Part shown: piece by piece, positions 8,664-18,124 of the stretch
Layout: every line of letters begins with the position of its first letter
How positions within the stretch are numbered: the first letter of the stretch is position 1
Assembly (NCBI GenBank): GCA_004524445.1
Contig: SDNP01000008.1
Span: 1-64,000, forward strand
Origin: Candidatus Thorarchaeota archaeon
GTDB taxonomy: Archaea; Asgardarchaeota; Thorarchaeia; Thorarchaeales; Thorarchaeaceae
Reading direction: 5' to 3'
Length of the DNA: 64,000 bases
Translations under genes and position numbers: made by a program
The notes under the pieces: model-generated
Databases searched by the model: none
Told to the model about the DNA's origin: nothing
Seen by the model: the letters and a program-made list of their open reading frames with translations, nothing else

Positions 8664-8877
8664 ACTCCTTTTCATACTTGAAACTCAGCTTTATTCGAAC
8701 CCGGTATTCTATGATCTTATTTCCATCCAGCCTTGCGTCTTGCCGGATGACTTCTGCGATTCTAAGGTCTCTAAGGCTTTCTGAAGCCTTTTGTATTGCA
8801 TTCTGCATCGCATGTTCCCAGCTCTTACCACTGACGCCAACAAGCTCGATAAATTTGTACACACTTTCTTCAGACAA
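8662..8877 (-). CDS. Dodecin, flavin-storage protein
   Basis: This 71-residue protein matches the dodecin family over its whole length: VYKFIELVGVSGKSWEHAM, QNAIQKASESLRDLR, then YRVRIKLSFKYE. Dodecins form hollow 12-mers that bind flavins and buffer free FMN/riboflavin; archaeal members bind riboflavin in pairs between aromatic residues. The usual Trp is present in KSWEHA. The start is a TTG at 8875-8877 supported by a strong AGGTGA Shine-Dalgarno about six bases upstream, so a TTG start is credible here. It has its own terminator. The neighbouring GlcD flavoprotein and an ECF S-component-like (possibly riboflavin) gene further along fit flavin use. Confidence 0.92.
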   Translation of the reverse strand: MSEESVYKFIELVGVSGKSWEHAMQNAIQKASESLRDLRIAEVIRQDARLDGNKIIEYRVRIKLSFKYEKE

Positions 8878-9100
8878 TTTGCTTCACCTAACTTTTGAAT
8901 TTACATAGGGAAAAACAAACTGAAAAGGATTGCTGCAAGCATTCAGTAGAGCATATTACATATGACGTTTGTTTAATTTTTGTATTCTTTCAATATGCTT
9001 CGAAAGAAGGCGAGTATTGATAAGTGAGAATCCGAGGTGCAATTGCGACCATTCGCAATATACGAGGAGGAGTTTAAGTACATCATATCAGGTGATTATC

Positions 9101-11953
9101 ATGAAACCTGCCAAACCATTGTGCATGCTCTTTGTGCTATCTTTTCTAATCATGTTAGCTCTAGTGCCACCAACTTCAGTATCTTTCAGTAGTGTTGAAC
9201 GTCCTAAGGATATGAAAGCCATCGCTGGCGAAGGTCATTACTATGACGACTTGTCCAATGGATCGTACCGTGACCCTGAAAACACCAACGCAAGCTGGGG
9301 TGCAGGAGCGATTATGGCCGACACAGATAGAAGCGTCGATCGGCTCGATTCGTTCAACCTACCTGGGTCTGTACGCAGTCTGGCTATTCAAGGAAGAGAA
9401 GCTTTCGTAGCGGCCTATAGAACTGATACCAACTTGGACTCGCTCTTTGTACTGGATATAAGCAATGCAAGTGAAATCTCTGAATTATCAAATAGGGACT
9501 CTAGCAAGCATCTTACAGCTGTTGCAGTATCGGGTGACTTTGGGGTAGTGGGTCGAGCGGTAAATGGTGATTTGTTTTTCTATAACCTCAGCAAACCTAC
9601 CGACATGTTCGATGCCTTCTTAGGTTTTGACGATTATAATTTTACTGTTACCGATTTGGAGATTCAGGGTCGCTTTCTTTATGCCATGCGATTAAATACG
9701 GATGACGGTTTTGGGCTCTCTATCTATGACATCCAAGACCCATCGAATGTGATAGCAATTGACTCTTCTCCTTCATTTAACATCACTCGCGGATACGGAA
9801 TTGACATCCAAGGTGATATCCTCTACGTGGCCAATGGAGAACATGGCATTCTTTCAGTGAATGTTTCAAATCCCTATTCGCCAGAAAGATTGGATACACT
9901 AGATACGATAACAGGGTGGAACTGTACAGATGTTATTGTTGAGGGAAATAGAGTCTATATTGCCACTGAGTATCATGGAATCTATGTGGTTGACGCCTCC
10001 AATGTACGCGATTTGCGGATTCTCGGTCAGTGCGACACATTGGATAAGGCAAACCGATTGGCAATCCACGGCAAATCCCTATTCGTAGCTGATGGTACGC
10101 AGGGAGTAAGAGTCATTGACGTGTCAAATCCAAGAAATCCCACCTGGCTCCATCAAGCAAGTGGTTTCTATGCGTATTGCATCACTATCCATGGAGATAC
10201 TGTCTATGTGGGAACAGATGATGGAGTCCGTGCACTTCGCTACATGCATCAGACAGACTTCTACAAACTGGCTAGCTATAATGAGAGGAAGGCTCTTGAT
10301 ATCCGTGTGCAAGGGGAGATAGCCTATGTGGCTGGTGGTTCTGACGGCCTCTATACTCTGAATGTTAGTGACCCCGCCAATCCAGTGCTTCTTGATAATA
10401 TCACCGTTGGTTTTCCAGAATTCTATAGAAAACTGGATGTTCAAGGTCATTATGCATACGTTGCAGACTATGGACCAGGTGGGGGTTTGAGAATATTCAA
10501 TGTATGCAACCCCTCCAATATCGAGTACATTGGTGTTCGAACTTTCTCACAGACCACAGATGTGGACGTGGAAGGTGATGTTGCGTTCGTGGCTAATGGA
10601 AACAATGGATTTGCAATACTAAATGTGAGCAACCCGTCTCTTTTTGCCCTGAGCGTTTCAGGTCCCTATGTTGACATTAGTATCACAGGTGGTGATGGAA
10701 GCCTAGGCAATATCACTGCACTGTGGAATCAAGGCCCACATTTGTATGTTGCAAACTACCGAGAATTCGGTGGTGGGTGCTTTACCTATGATATTAGCGA
10801 TTTGGCAAATCCAAGAATGATGAGTTCTGCTGCTGTCTACAAATCCTATGAGATTGCTGTCGACGGTGATATCGCATTTGTCAACCATGATTCAGTCTTA
10901 AGGGTATACAATTTGACACCTCCAAATAATACTCAACTCCTTACCTCGTTCGGGTGGATTGACAATATAACCGGAATATGTACTGATGGAAGATATGTCG
11001 TGGTTTCAATGGGGGATGATAATCTCATTCTCCTTGATGCAAGTAATTCAAGTGATCTTGATGTTCTTGATTGGCAAGATGAACCAACTCCCCTTGGGGT
11101 TTTCATTCACGGAGAGAATGTCTATTGCGCAGCTGAAGACCATGTATCCATATACAGTATTTACAAGGGAGCTTGTAGCTCATTCCGAGAAGGTCTGTCA
11201 GTGGCTCAATCAATTCCCTTGGATGATACGGAGAGGGCGATGGTAAGCGCAACACTCCATTCTGACTACTGGCATCAAAGCGAGGTTTCTGTCCAATTCC
11301 AACTTTCACCAGATGGCGGAGAAAACTGGGAAAACGTCATGCCAGGTATGGAGCACGAATTCGAACACATTGGCAGCGATTTATGCTGGAAAATCAATAT
11401 CCATAACGGACTCAGAGACCGCACTGCTTTCATCTATGATTTGGATATTGAATATACGTACAATGAGGCGCCAGAGGCTCCTGTTCTGAACGACCCTGGT
11501 GAAACTGATGGTGACGGCAATTTTACGGTCTCATGGAAAGCAGCAGCCGATTCTACTGGAAGCATATACTCGTATGAATTACAGATAGCCAGTACGATCG
11601 AATTTGATTCAGTTCTGGACAGCTGGGTGACAGACGATGTGAATCAAGAGGTAACGAACCTTGAGGAGGGGGAGTATTATTTCAGAGTTCGAGGAATGGA
11701 TGAATTTGGAATGTTGGGACCATGGAGCAACGTTGAGAATATAACAGTCGAAATCGAAACACCCACCACGACCACCACCACAACTACTACTACCACAACA
11801 AACACGGAAGAAACAACAACCACCACTTCAGATACTGATGATACCAACGGACAGTTTTGGTTTATCTTCTTCTTTGACTCAACACTGCTTCTGATGATAA
11901 TAATCGGTCTAGCTTTTGTTGTAATCGTCATAATTGCCCTGAGGAGAAGGTAA
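9101..11953 (+). CDS. Large secreted/anchored LVIVD-repeat surface protein
   Basis: From the ATG at 9101 (GGTGATT just upstream) this is a 950-residue extracellular protein. A signal peptide (MKPAKPLCMLFVLSFLIMLA) is followed by about 14 beta-propeller-like LVIVD repeats of roughly 45 residues, recognisable by recurring 'G..lYVA....gi.viDvSnPsnP' phrases such as VRVIDVSNPRNPTWL and YVADGTQG. Then come a sheet domain and a fibronectin-III-like domain (about residues 825-890, APEAPVLNDPGETDG), a Thr-rich linker and a C-terminal TM helix (LLLMIIIGLAFVVIVIIAL) ending RRR. LVIVD proteins are presumed surface adhesins or S-layer-associated propellers. The track start at 8969 would add 44 residues that spoil the signal peptide. 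Confidence 0.85.
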   Translation: MKPAKPLCMLFVLSFLIMLALVPPTSVSFSSVERPKDMKAIAGEGHYYDDLSNGSYRDPENTNASWGAGAIMADTDRSVDRLDSFNLPGSVRSLAIQGREAFVAAYRTDTNLDSLFVLDISNASEISELSNRDSSKHLTAVAVSGDFGVVGRAVNGDLFFYNLSKPTDMFDAFLGFDDYNFTVTDLEIQGRFLYAMRLNTDDGFGLSIYDIQDPSNVIAIDSSPSFNITRGYGIDIQGDILYVANGEHGILSVNVSNPYSPERLDTLDTITGWNCTDVIVEGNRVYIATEYHGIYVVDASNVRDLRILGQCDTLDKANRLAIHGKSLFVADGTQGVRVIDVSNPRNPTWLHQASGFYAYCITIHGDTVYVGTDDGVRALRYMHQTDFYKLASYNERKALDIRVQGEIAYVAGGSDGLYTLNVSDPANPVLLDNITVGFPEFYRKLDVQGHYAYVADYGPGGGLRIFNVCNPSNIEYIGVRTFSQTTDVDVEGDVAFVANGNNGFAILNVSNPSLFALSVSGPYVDISITGGDGSLGNITALWNQGPHLYVANYREFGGGCFTYDISDLANPRMMSSAAVYKSYEIAVDGDIAFVNHDSVLRVYNLTPPNNTQLLTSFGWIDNITGICTDGRYVVVSMGDDNLILLDASNSSDLDVLDWQDEPTPLGVFIHGENVYCAAEDHVSIYSIYKGACSSFREGLSVAQSIPLDDTERAMVSATLHSDYWHQSEVSVQFQLSPDGGENWENVMPGMEHEFEHIGSDLCWKINIHNGLRDRTAFIYDLDIEYTYNEAPEAPVLNDPGETDGDGNFTVSWKAAADSTGSIYSYELQIASTIEFDSVLDSWVTDDVNQEVTNLEEGEYYFRVRGMDEFGMLGPWSNVENITVEIETPTTTTTTTTTTTTNTEETTTTTSDTDDTNGQFWFIFFFDSTLLLMIIIGLAFVVIVIIALRRR
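11758..11831 (+). repeat. Low-complexity ACC/ACA/ACT threonine-codon tract
   Basis: A run of threonine codons encodes the Thr-rich stalk between the fibronectin-like domain and the membrane anchor of the surface protein. Such stalks are typical O-glycosylation sites in archaeal surface proteins. It creates a misleading poly-Val ORF on the opposite strand. Confidence 0.8.
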
Positions 11954-12070
11954 CATCTTACCCAGACACCTAAGCAAGCAAGATGGCACACTCTCGCCCT
12001 GGTTCAAGAGTTATGTATCTAAGAAGAGATTAAAATAGCCAGAAGATATGCTCCTATTCGTGGACCAATC

Positions 12071-13198
12071 ATGAAACCAAGAGAGCGATTCCATAAGACT
12101 GTGTCCCACGAGGAACCCGATAGAGTACCTCTTGACCTCTGGATTACACCACAAGCCTATGAAAGCCTAAGAGACTATTTGGGGATTGATGCGCCAGAAA
12201 CCCAAGAATGGGGCATAATGAGTGTCTGGCAAATTTCTGAAGAGATGCTACAGAGACTCAATATTGATTTTAGGCGGGTATACATGAAACCCGCCGCAGA
12301 CTTCAAGGCAAAGGAATACCCTGATGGAAGTGTTGAAACCGAGTTCGGTTGTAGAGGGAAGTGGATTGGGAAGTACTGGGAGATAGTGCATTTTCCGTGG
12401 GCGGATTTCACCGAAGTAGAAGAAGTGGAGGAGTACGAATGGCTGGATCCAGAAGATCCTTCGCGACTAGATGGTGTTGTAGAGTGGGCCAGACATCTTC
12501 ATGAAGAAGCGCATTATGCAGTTGTCGGAATGGTTGGGGGCCCTTGGGGAGTATTCGAGGTTTGTGCGCATTACATGAGAGGTTTTGATAAATTCCTCAT
12601 GGACCTCATAGCTCGACCCAAATTAGCTGAAGCCATGATGAATAAATCAATGGAGTTGGCTCTAGACATGAACGCTGTCTTTCTGGATGCAGTGGGAGAT
12701 TACTTGGATATTGTGCAAGTAGGAGATGACTTGGGTCATCAAAACGGATTGATAATGAGTCCCAAGATGTATCGCGATATGGTTAAACCGAAACACAAGA
12801 AAATTTACTCGGATATTCACAGGAGAGCCCCTCATGTCAAGATTCTCTATCACACTTGCGGAGCCATCGAGCCAATGGTAGAGGATTTGATTGACGTAGA
12901 GGTTGACATTCTGAATCCTGTTCAGCCACTGGCAAAAGGGATGGACTCCAACAAATTAAAACAGAAATACGGAGACCGACTGACTTTTCATGGGGGAATC
13001 GATTTGCAACAAGCAATGTCATCTGCTGGTACAATCACCGATCTCAGGGACGAAATTGACACTAGATTGCAGGCATTCGCACCGGGTGGAGGCTACATTT
13101 TAGCCCCAGCCCATAACATACAGCCAGATTCGACTCCTGAGAAGATACTGGAAATGTATGATTATGCAGCTAAGAAAGGGCGGTATCCAATCCGTTAG
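12071..13198 (+). CDS. Uroporphyrinogen decarboxylase-family (methyltransferase-like) protein
   Basis: This 375-residue protein has the URO-D/MtaA TIM-barrel fold: the opening 'MKPRERFHKTVSHEEPDRVP', a GGPWGVFEV strand (about residue 158), the ILYHTCGAIEPMVEDLI strand with an HxC pair (about 257), a FHGGIDLQQAM loop and an APAHNIQPDSTPEKILEMY end. In anaerobes this family mostly comprises corrinoid methyltransferases and O-demethylases rather than haem enzymes. A HxC plus a later Cys would bind Zn in MtaA; the third ligand is not obvious here, so it may be a substrate-specific demethylase component. Its stop codon overlaps the convergent RraA stop by 4 bp. It could serve the corrinoid module 9 kb downstream. 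Confidence 0.75.
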   Translation: MKPRERFHKTVSHEEPDRVPLDLWITPQAYESLRDYLGIDAPETQEWGIMSVWQISEEMLQRLNIDFRRVYMKPAADFKAKEYPDGSVETEFGCRGKWIGKYWEIVHFPWADFTEVEEVEEYEWLDPEDPSRLDGVVEWARHLHEEAHYAVVGMVGGPWGVFEVCAHYMRGFDKFLMDLIARPKLAEAMMNKSMELALDMNAVFLDAVGDYLDIVQVGDDLGHQNGLIMSPKMYRDMVKPKHKKIYSDIHRRAPHVKILYHTCGAIEPMVEDLIDVEVDILNPVQPLAKGMDSNKLKQKYGDRLTFHGGIDLQQAMSSAGTITDLRDEIDTRLQAFAPGGGYILAPAHNIQPDSTPEKILEMYDYAAKKGRYPIR

Positions 13199-13860
13199 GG
13201 GATTGGCTTCTCTTTATGCATTTCATGAGGGTCCTCTCCCTCATCCAACTTATCGGCCCACCATACGTCAGTAGATACTACTTCCTCTGCCGCTGTGAGA
13301 ACATCTTCAATGCGGGACTTTGGAATAACGACAACTCCATCACCATCAGCGAAGATCAAGTCGCCCACCTCAACTCTGAGACCACCACAAGTGATTGGCT
13401 CATCAACGGATTGCATATCTAAGCGACCTCTCATTGTTCCGGGATGACGTCCACGAGCAAACACTGGAAAATTCATTTTGTCAATATCATTAATATCTCT
13501 GGAAGTACCGTCTACAACTGCTCCGGTCAGCCCTTTTGGAATGCCAATTCTCGTTAGAACCTGTCCCCAAACAGAGCAATCGGTTGCGCCACTTGAATTG
13601 ATGCATGCTATATCCCCTTCCTTCGCCTTGGTGGCCAAGCTCATGAATAAGTCCAATTGCCCCTCGTCATACGGACTATTTGGAGGGGTACGCACAAGTT
13701 TTCCAGTTCTTGCAAACCCAGCCATTCGATATTTCTTTGTTAAGGGCTTAATTCCCCGATCCATACAGACTGGGCTTATCCCCACTTCGTCGGCGGCATC
13801 GGATACCGCAGCTACATAAAGCTTCAGAGTTCTCTCTATTGTCTGCAGTTTGTTTGCCAT
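13195..13860 (-). CDS. RraA-family protein (HMG/CHA aldolase-like)
   Basis: About 221 residues, matching the RraA/4-hydroxy-4-methyl-2-oxoglutarate aldolase family: 'GLTGAVVDGTSRDINDIDKMNFPVFARG' with the R-D pair of the active site, and a VEVGDLIFADGDGVVVIPK ending. Family members are divalent-metal aldolases/decarboxylases or RNase E regulators; there is no RNase E context here, so an enzyme role on a 4-hydroxy-2-oxo acid is more likely. The ATG at 13860 is preceded by GAGTGATT; the track start is an upstream TTG. It lies 10 bp downstream of the ATC-hydrolase-like gene and is probably cotranscribed with it. Confidence 0.85.
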   Translation of the reverse strand: MANKLQTIERTLKLYVAAVSDAADEVGISPVCMDRGIKPLTKKYRMAGFARTGKLVRTPPNSPYDEGQLDLFMSLATKAKEGDIACINSSGATDCSVWGQVLTRIGIPKGLTGAVVDGTSRDINDIDKMNFPVFARGRHPGTMRGRLDMQSVDEPITCGGLRVEVGDLIFADGDGVVVIPKSRIEDVLTAAEEVVSTDVWWADKLDEGEDPHEMHKEKPIP

Positions 13861-13870
13861 GGTCAATCAC

Positions 13871-14341
13871 TCATTTTTTCCAAAGATAAATACAATAGTC
13901 ATCGCCACGCATCATGCACTTTGGAATTGACAATCTCAAATCCGAATCAACTGCCCGACCTATTCCATCATCCATAGCACATACCCAATGACAGATGTCT
14001 TCTTGTGCTCCTTCCGCTTTGAATGTATCAATCCAAGGACACGAATGAACCTTGATTTCAGCGGTATCATCACCAGAGTCAATCAATTCTAATTCAAATC
14101 CAAAATATGGGTGAGCCCCCTCAAAAAATTCGAAAATAGATTCTGGATCTCCTTCTCTTAGTGCGCCACTCTCAATTCCAGCTTTACCCAGTTCCAGGCC
14201 ATGCTTGATATTTGCTTGTCTTAGTGCCTCCAATCCCTCTTCCCCGCAATGTTCTCTCATCGCTTCCACATAGACAGCATGCGCGCTGGCTAGTGTTTCC
14301 ATATTCGTTTTCCTGACTTCATCTGCTGTTGGACCAGTCAT
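13871..14341 (-). CDS. L-2-amino-thiazoline-4-carboxylic acid hydrolase-like protein
   Basis: This 156-residue protein resembles the ATC-hydrolase-like family: SCPWIDTFKAEGA, then CHWVCAMDDGIGRAV and a GDDYCIYLWKK end, i.e. conserved Cys residues, an Asp and the terminal GDxxC motif. The founding enzyme opens a thiazoline ring during cysteine formation in Pseudomonas, but most archaeal and clostridial members have no known substrate and sit near URO-D/corrinoid genes, as here. The ATG at 14341 is chosen because AGGTGA lies five bases upstream; the track start is a GTG nine bases earlier. It is first in a two-gene operon with RraA. Confidence 0.75.
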   Translation of the reverse strand: MTGPTADEVRKTNMETLASAHAVYVEAMREHCGEEGLEALRQANIKHGLELGKAGIESGALREGDPESIFEFFEGAHPYFGFELELIDSGDDTAEIKVHSCPWIDTFKAEGAQEDICHWVCAMDDGIGRAVDSDLRLSIPKCMMRGDDYCIYLWKK

Positions 14342-14465
14342 ATTGCTCACCTAATCGACCGACACATTTTCTTAAATTAGTTTAGGATGATAACGTGTCA
14401 GAAGTTAAAGTATTCTTTGGTCGTTTGATAGAGTATTTATGTTGGATTAAGTTTTAGGAAAACCA

Positions 14466-15647
14466 GTGGTGCATGCTATGCTAGCGGAAAGAAACCAATT
14501 TGTTCCAGCCAGTGAAATACGAAGAATCTACAACATGATTCTCGGACGAGATGACGTTATTGACCTGACAGTGGGAATCCCAGATTTTGATACACCACAG
14601 CATATCAAACAAGCAGCAAAGCAGGCAATTGATGATGGTTTTACTAAATATACCCACAATGCAGGTTTCATAGATGTACGTCAAGTGTTCGCTGATAAGC
14701 TGAAGCGAGATAATGGTATTGATGCAGATCCTGTTAGCGAGATTATGGCCACCGCCGGCGGCATGGGTGCACTCGTCCTTGCGAACCTTGTTCTTGTTGA
14801 GCCGGGAGATGAAGTAATATATCCAGATCCGGGATTCGTCAGTCATTATGCCCATGTGAAGTTGGCGGAAGGCAAAGCGATTCCACTTCAACTAAAGAAG
14901 GAAAACGGCTTTGGGGTAACTGCTGAGGGGGTTAGCAAGCTGGTCACGGACAAGACCAAGATGTTGGTCTTGAACTCTCCCAACAATCCAACAGGCGGAG
15001 TCATCTCCAATGAAGAACTCAAGAAGATTGCGGAACTCGCAATTGAGAAGGACTTCTATATTCTCTCAGATGAGGCTTATGAAAAATTCCGCTACGATAA
15101 TGAGAAACCACTATTCATCGGTTCCTTGCCGGGAATGAAAGAACGAGTAGTATCTCTCTTCTCTTTGTCTAAGTCATATGCTATGACAGGCTGGCGAATT
15201 GGCATTTGCACGGGACCGTCTGAGGTTATTGGTGCAATGACAAAACTGCAAGAACATGTCATTGCGATGCCAACCTCGATTTCCCAAAAAGCAGCAGCGG
15301 CAGCTGTCGAGGGGTCACAGGATTGTGTCAAGGAAATGCTGGATACCTTCAAAGAAAGACGAGATATTATGGTGAAGGGCCTACAGCAAATTGAGGGGGT
15401 CGACTTACAGCCTCCCGGCGGAGCGTTTTATGTATTTCCAGATGTTTCAGCATTTGGAATGGAGACCTTTGAATTGGTTATGAGAATACTCAATGAAGTT
15501 AATGTTGCAACAGTTCATGGTTCTGCATTCGGACATTTTGGTGAAGGATTCCTGAGACTATGTTATGCAATGTCAACTGAGAGCATTGAAAAGGCACTAC
15601 AAAGGCTTGATACTTTCCTACCGAAGCTCCTAAGAAAATCGAAGTGA
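14466..15647 (+). CDS. PLP-dependent aminotransferase, class I/II
   Basis: This 393-residue fold-type I aminotransferase carries the hallmarks in order: DLTVGIPDFDTPQHI, TAGGMGAL (phosphate site), LNSPNNPTGG (about residue 168), SDEAYEKFRY, and SLSKSYAMTGWRIG with the PLP lysine (about residue 236); the RLCYAMS arginine near the C-terminus binds the substrate carboxylate. It resembles the archaeal aspartate/aromatic aminotransferase group; the amino donor is not predictable. The start is uncertain between GTG 14466, GTG 14469 and ATG 14478. The stop lies 43 bp before the glycyl radical enzyme start, so the two are probably cotranscribed. A possible TATA (GAGTATTTATG) lies near 14430. Confidence 0.88.
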   Translation: MVHAMLAERNQFVPASEIRRIYNMILGRDDVIDLTVGIPDFDTPQHIKQAAKQAIDDGFTKYTHNAGFIDVRQVFADKLKRDNGIDADPVSEIMATAGGMGALVLANLVLVEPGDEVIYPDPGFVSHYAHVKLAEGKAIPLQLKKENGFGVTAEGVSKLVTDKTKMLVLNSPNNPTGGVISNEELKKIAELAIEKDFYILSDEAYEKFRYDNEKPLFIGSLPGMKERVVSLFSLSKSYAMTGWRIGICTGPSEVIGAMTKLQEHVIAMPTSISQKAAAAAVEGSQDCVKEMLDTFKERRDIMVKGLQQIEGVDLQPPGGAFYVFPDVSAFGMETFELVMRILNEVNVATVHGSAFGHFGEGFLRLCYAMSTESIEKALQRLDTFLPKLLRKSK

Positions 15648-15689
15648 TGGATGCAAAAAATAATCTACTTAGAGGTGTATTGTAACAAG

Positions 15690-18035
15690 ATGACCTCCAG
15701 AACGCAACGAATCAAGGATAGGATGCTTGCTGCAGAGCCTACTATATCAAGCGAAAGAGCTTCAATTTTCACTAACTACTTGATATCTCATGAATCTAGA
15801 CCAATGAAAATTCGATTGGCCAATGCATTCGCCGAGGTTCTAGATCAGATGACCATTCGAATAGAGCCAGAGGAATTAATTGTTGGAAATATGGGCCCTA
15901 CTCCCCGTTCTTGTCAAATATTCCCAGAGTATAGCTGGGAATGGATAAACGAGGAGCTCGATAGATTCGATGCGCGTAGAACAGAACCATTTCAGATAGC
16001 TGAAGGTGATAAAGAAATTCTCAGAGAGGTCTTCGAATATTGGAATGAAAAAAGTACGGCAGAAATCGCTCGTAACAAAATGCCAATGGATGCTCAGAGG
16101 GCCTCCAAGGCCGGATTATTCACGATTGGTGCACCAGGGACTGGAATCGGGCATGTTATCGTGGATTATCCCACAGTCCTCAGAGAAGGCATCGCGAATA
16201 TTGCATCTGATATAAGAAACAAGCTGAAGGATTCGACCTCTAAAGAGAAGAGAGAATTCTATGAAGCAGTAATAATTGAGTTGGAGGCGGTAATTGCATT
16301 TGCGAACAGGTTTTCCAAGCTTGCTGCCAATCTTGCAGATGAGGAATCCGACCAACAAAGAAAGGCGGAATTGATTGAAATCTCACAAATATGTGCAAAA
16401 GTTCCTGAACATCCTGCAGAATCATTTCACGAGGCACTTCAGTCATTTTGGTTTGTGCATCTGCTTGTGCAGACCGAATCAAACGGTCATTCGATATCCA
16501 CCGGTCGCTTTGATCAGTATATGTTTTCATATTTTCAGCAGGATATGAAGTCAGGTAAGATCACTAGAAACCAAGCACTCGAACTTCTAGAAATGCTATG
16601 GATCAAGTTGACCTCTCTAATCAAGCTAAGAAATGAGTACTACAGTGTGGCTTTCGCAGGTCATCCCATGTTTCAGAATTTGACTATTGGGGGACAAGAT
16701 GCCGAAGGTAATGATGCCTGTAATGACTTGACCAGTCTCGTTTTGGAGGCGACGAAGAATATACGAGTCACGCAACCTACGGTTTCATTCAGATGGCATG
16801 AGGGTACACCTGACAGCTACATGAGGGAGGTTGTCGAGGTTGTTTCTAAGGGCTTGGGGATGCCAGGTATCTTCAATGATGAAATCATAATTCCTCTGAT
16901 GATCGATAAAGGGACAGACCCTTCTGAGGCTTATGATTACTCAATCCTCGGGTGCGTGGAGCCAATAATTGCTGGCAAATCGGATCCTCGACCAAACATT
17001 GGTTATGTCAATTTGCCCAAGATCCTAGAGATAACTCTCAATAATGGAACTGACCCGATGCGTAGCGAGAAAGTGGGACTAGAAACCGGTGACATCACAA
17101 GATTCACTTCCTTTGAGCAGCTGTGGAATGCCTACGAAAAGCAAATCGATTATGCTATTGAACTGCTGACAAAGGCAGACCACGTTGCAGCAGGAATTCT
17201 TTCTAAAAACAAACCTACGCCGTTCATTTCATGCCTATTAGAGGGCTGTCTGGAAACCGGCAAGACAATGCAAGAAGGTGGAGCGGTCTACAATTCTGGT
17301 GGCATCATGGGTGTTGGGGTTGCAATAGTTGCTGATTCACTTGAGATGATTAGAAAGCATGTTTTTGAACAAAATACCATCACGATGGATAATCTGTTGG
17401 AGGCATTACATGCTGACTATGAGGGTTACGAAGAACTGAGAGTCCTTCTTGATAATGACCCATCAAAATATGGGAATGATATTGCAAGAGTAGATTTTCT
17501 TGCTCGAGATACAGGTGTAGCATTCTGTGATGCAATCCAGAGTCGCATGACAACACGTGATGGGCCATATCATGGTGCACTGTTTTCAGTTTCTATGTAT
17601 ATTCCTCAAGGAGAGGTCCTAGGAGCTACTCCGGATGGCAGAAAGGCAGGTATCATGCTTTCTGATGGTGTTTCACCAACTCAGAATCGAGATGTTAATG
17701 GACCCACTGCTGCTATGAAATCAGTTGCTCGATTGGATCATCAACGCTGCTATAATGGAACTCTGTATAATATGAAATTTACTCCAGAGATGTTCAGCAG
17801 CAACAACTCAAGAAGCAAATTCATTGGCCTTGTTGAAGGATATTTCAAAATGAATGGATTACATGTCCAGTTCAATGTTGTAGATAAGGCAACATTAGAG
17901 GATGCGAAGATACACCCTCTACAACACCGTAATCTCATAGTTCGAGTGGCAGGCTATAGCGCATATTTCATTGAACTGGACCCCTTCGTGCAAGATGAGA
18001 TAATCGCTCGAACGGAATTTTCCTCTACACACTAA
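15690..18035 (+). CDS. Glycyl radical enzyme (dehydratase/lyase type)
   Basis: From the ATG at 15690 (AGAGGTG upstream) this is a 781-residue pyruvate formate-lyase-like glycyl radical enzyme. The thiyl-radical cysteine lies in ILGCVEPI, with the Cys-x-Glu arrangement of glycerol/propanediol/hydroxyproline dehydratases and choline lyase, not the CC of true PFL. The C-terminal radical loop is VRVAGYSAYFIELDP, with Gly about 25 residues from the end. The substrate cannot be assigned by eye: a diol, hydroxyproline, choline or isethionate type is possible. The required radical-SAM activase is not encoded anywhere in the window. Neighbouring aminotransferase, KDG kinase and KDPG aldolase genes suggest a catabolic setting. 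Confidence 0.88.
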   Translation: MTSRTQRIKDRMLAAEPTISSERASIFTNYLISHESRPMKIRLANAFAEVLDQMTIRIEPEELIVGNMGPTPRSCQIFPEYSWEWINEELDRFDARRTEPFQIAEGDKEILREVFEYWNEKSTAEIARNKMPMDAQRASKAGLFTIGAPGTGIGHVIVDYPTVLREGIANIASDIRNKLKDSTSKEKREFYEAVIIELEAVIAFANRFSKLAANLADEESDQQRKAELIEISQICAKVPEHPAESFHEALQSFWFVHLLVQTESNGHSISTGRFDQYMFSYFQQDMKSGKITRNQALELLEMLWIKLTSLIKLRNEYYSVAFAGHPMFQNLTIGGQDAEGNDACNDLTSLVLEATKNIRVTQPTVSFRWHEGTPDSYMREVVEVVSKGLGMPGIFNDEIIIPLMIDKGTDPSEAYDYSILGCVEPIIAGKSDPRPNIGYVNLPKILEITLNNGTDPMRSEKVGLETGDITRFTSFEQLWNAYEKQIDYAIELLTKADHVAAGILSKNKPTPFISCLLEGCLETGKTMQEGGAVYNSGGIMGVGVAIVADSLEMIRKHVFEQNTITMDNLLEALHADYEGYEELRVLLDNDPSKYGNDIARVDFLARDTGVAFCDAIQSRMTTRDGPYHGALFSVSMYIPQGEVLGATPDGRKAGIMLSDGVSPTQNRDVNGPTAAMKSVARLDHQRCYNGTLYNMKFTPEMFSSNNSRSKFIGLVEGYFKMNGLHVQFNVVDKATLEDAKIHPLQHRNLIVRVAGYSAYFIELDPFVQDEIIARTEFSSTH

Positions 18036-18124
18036 CCCAACATGGAGCTTACGACAAGTTTAACATTCAGAACTCCAATATTAAATTCAACTTAAATCCA
18101 TGAGAGAAAATGAGAGTGTGAAAT

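Noticed and set aside
11677-11991. Minus-strand ORF rich in valine
   Set aside because: Artefact of the Thr-codon tract (ACC/ACA read in reverse as GGT/TGT/GTx).
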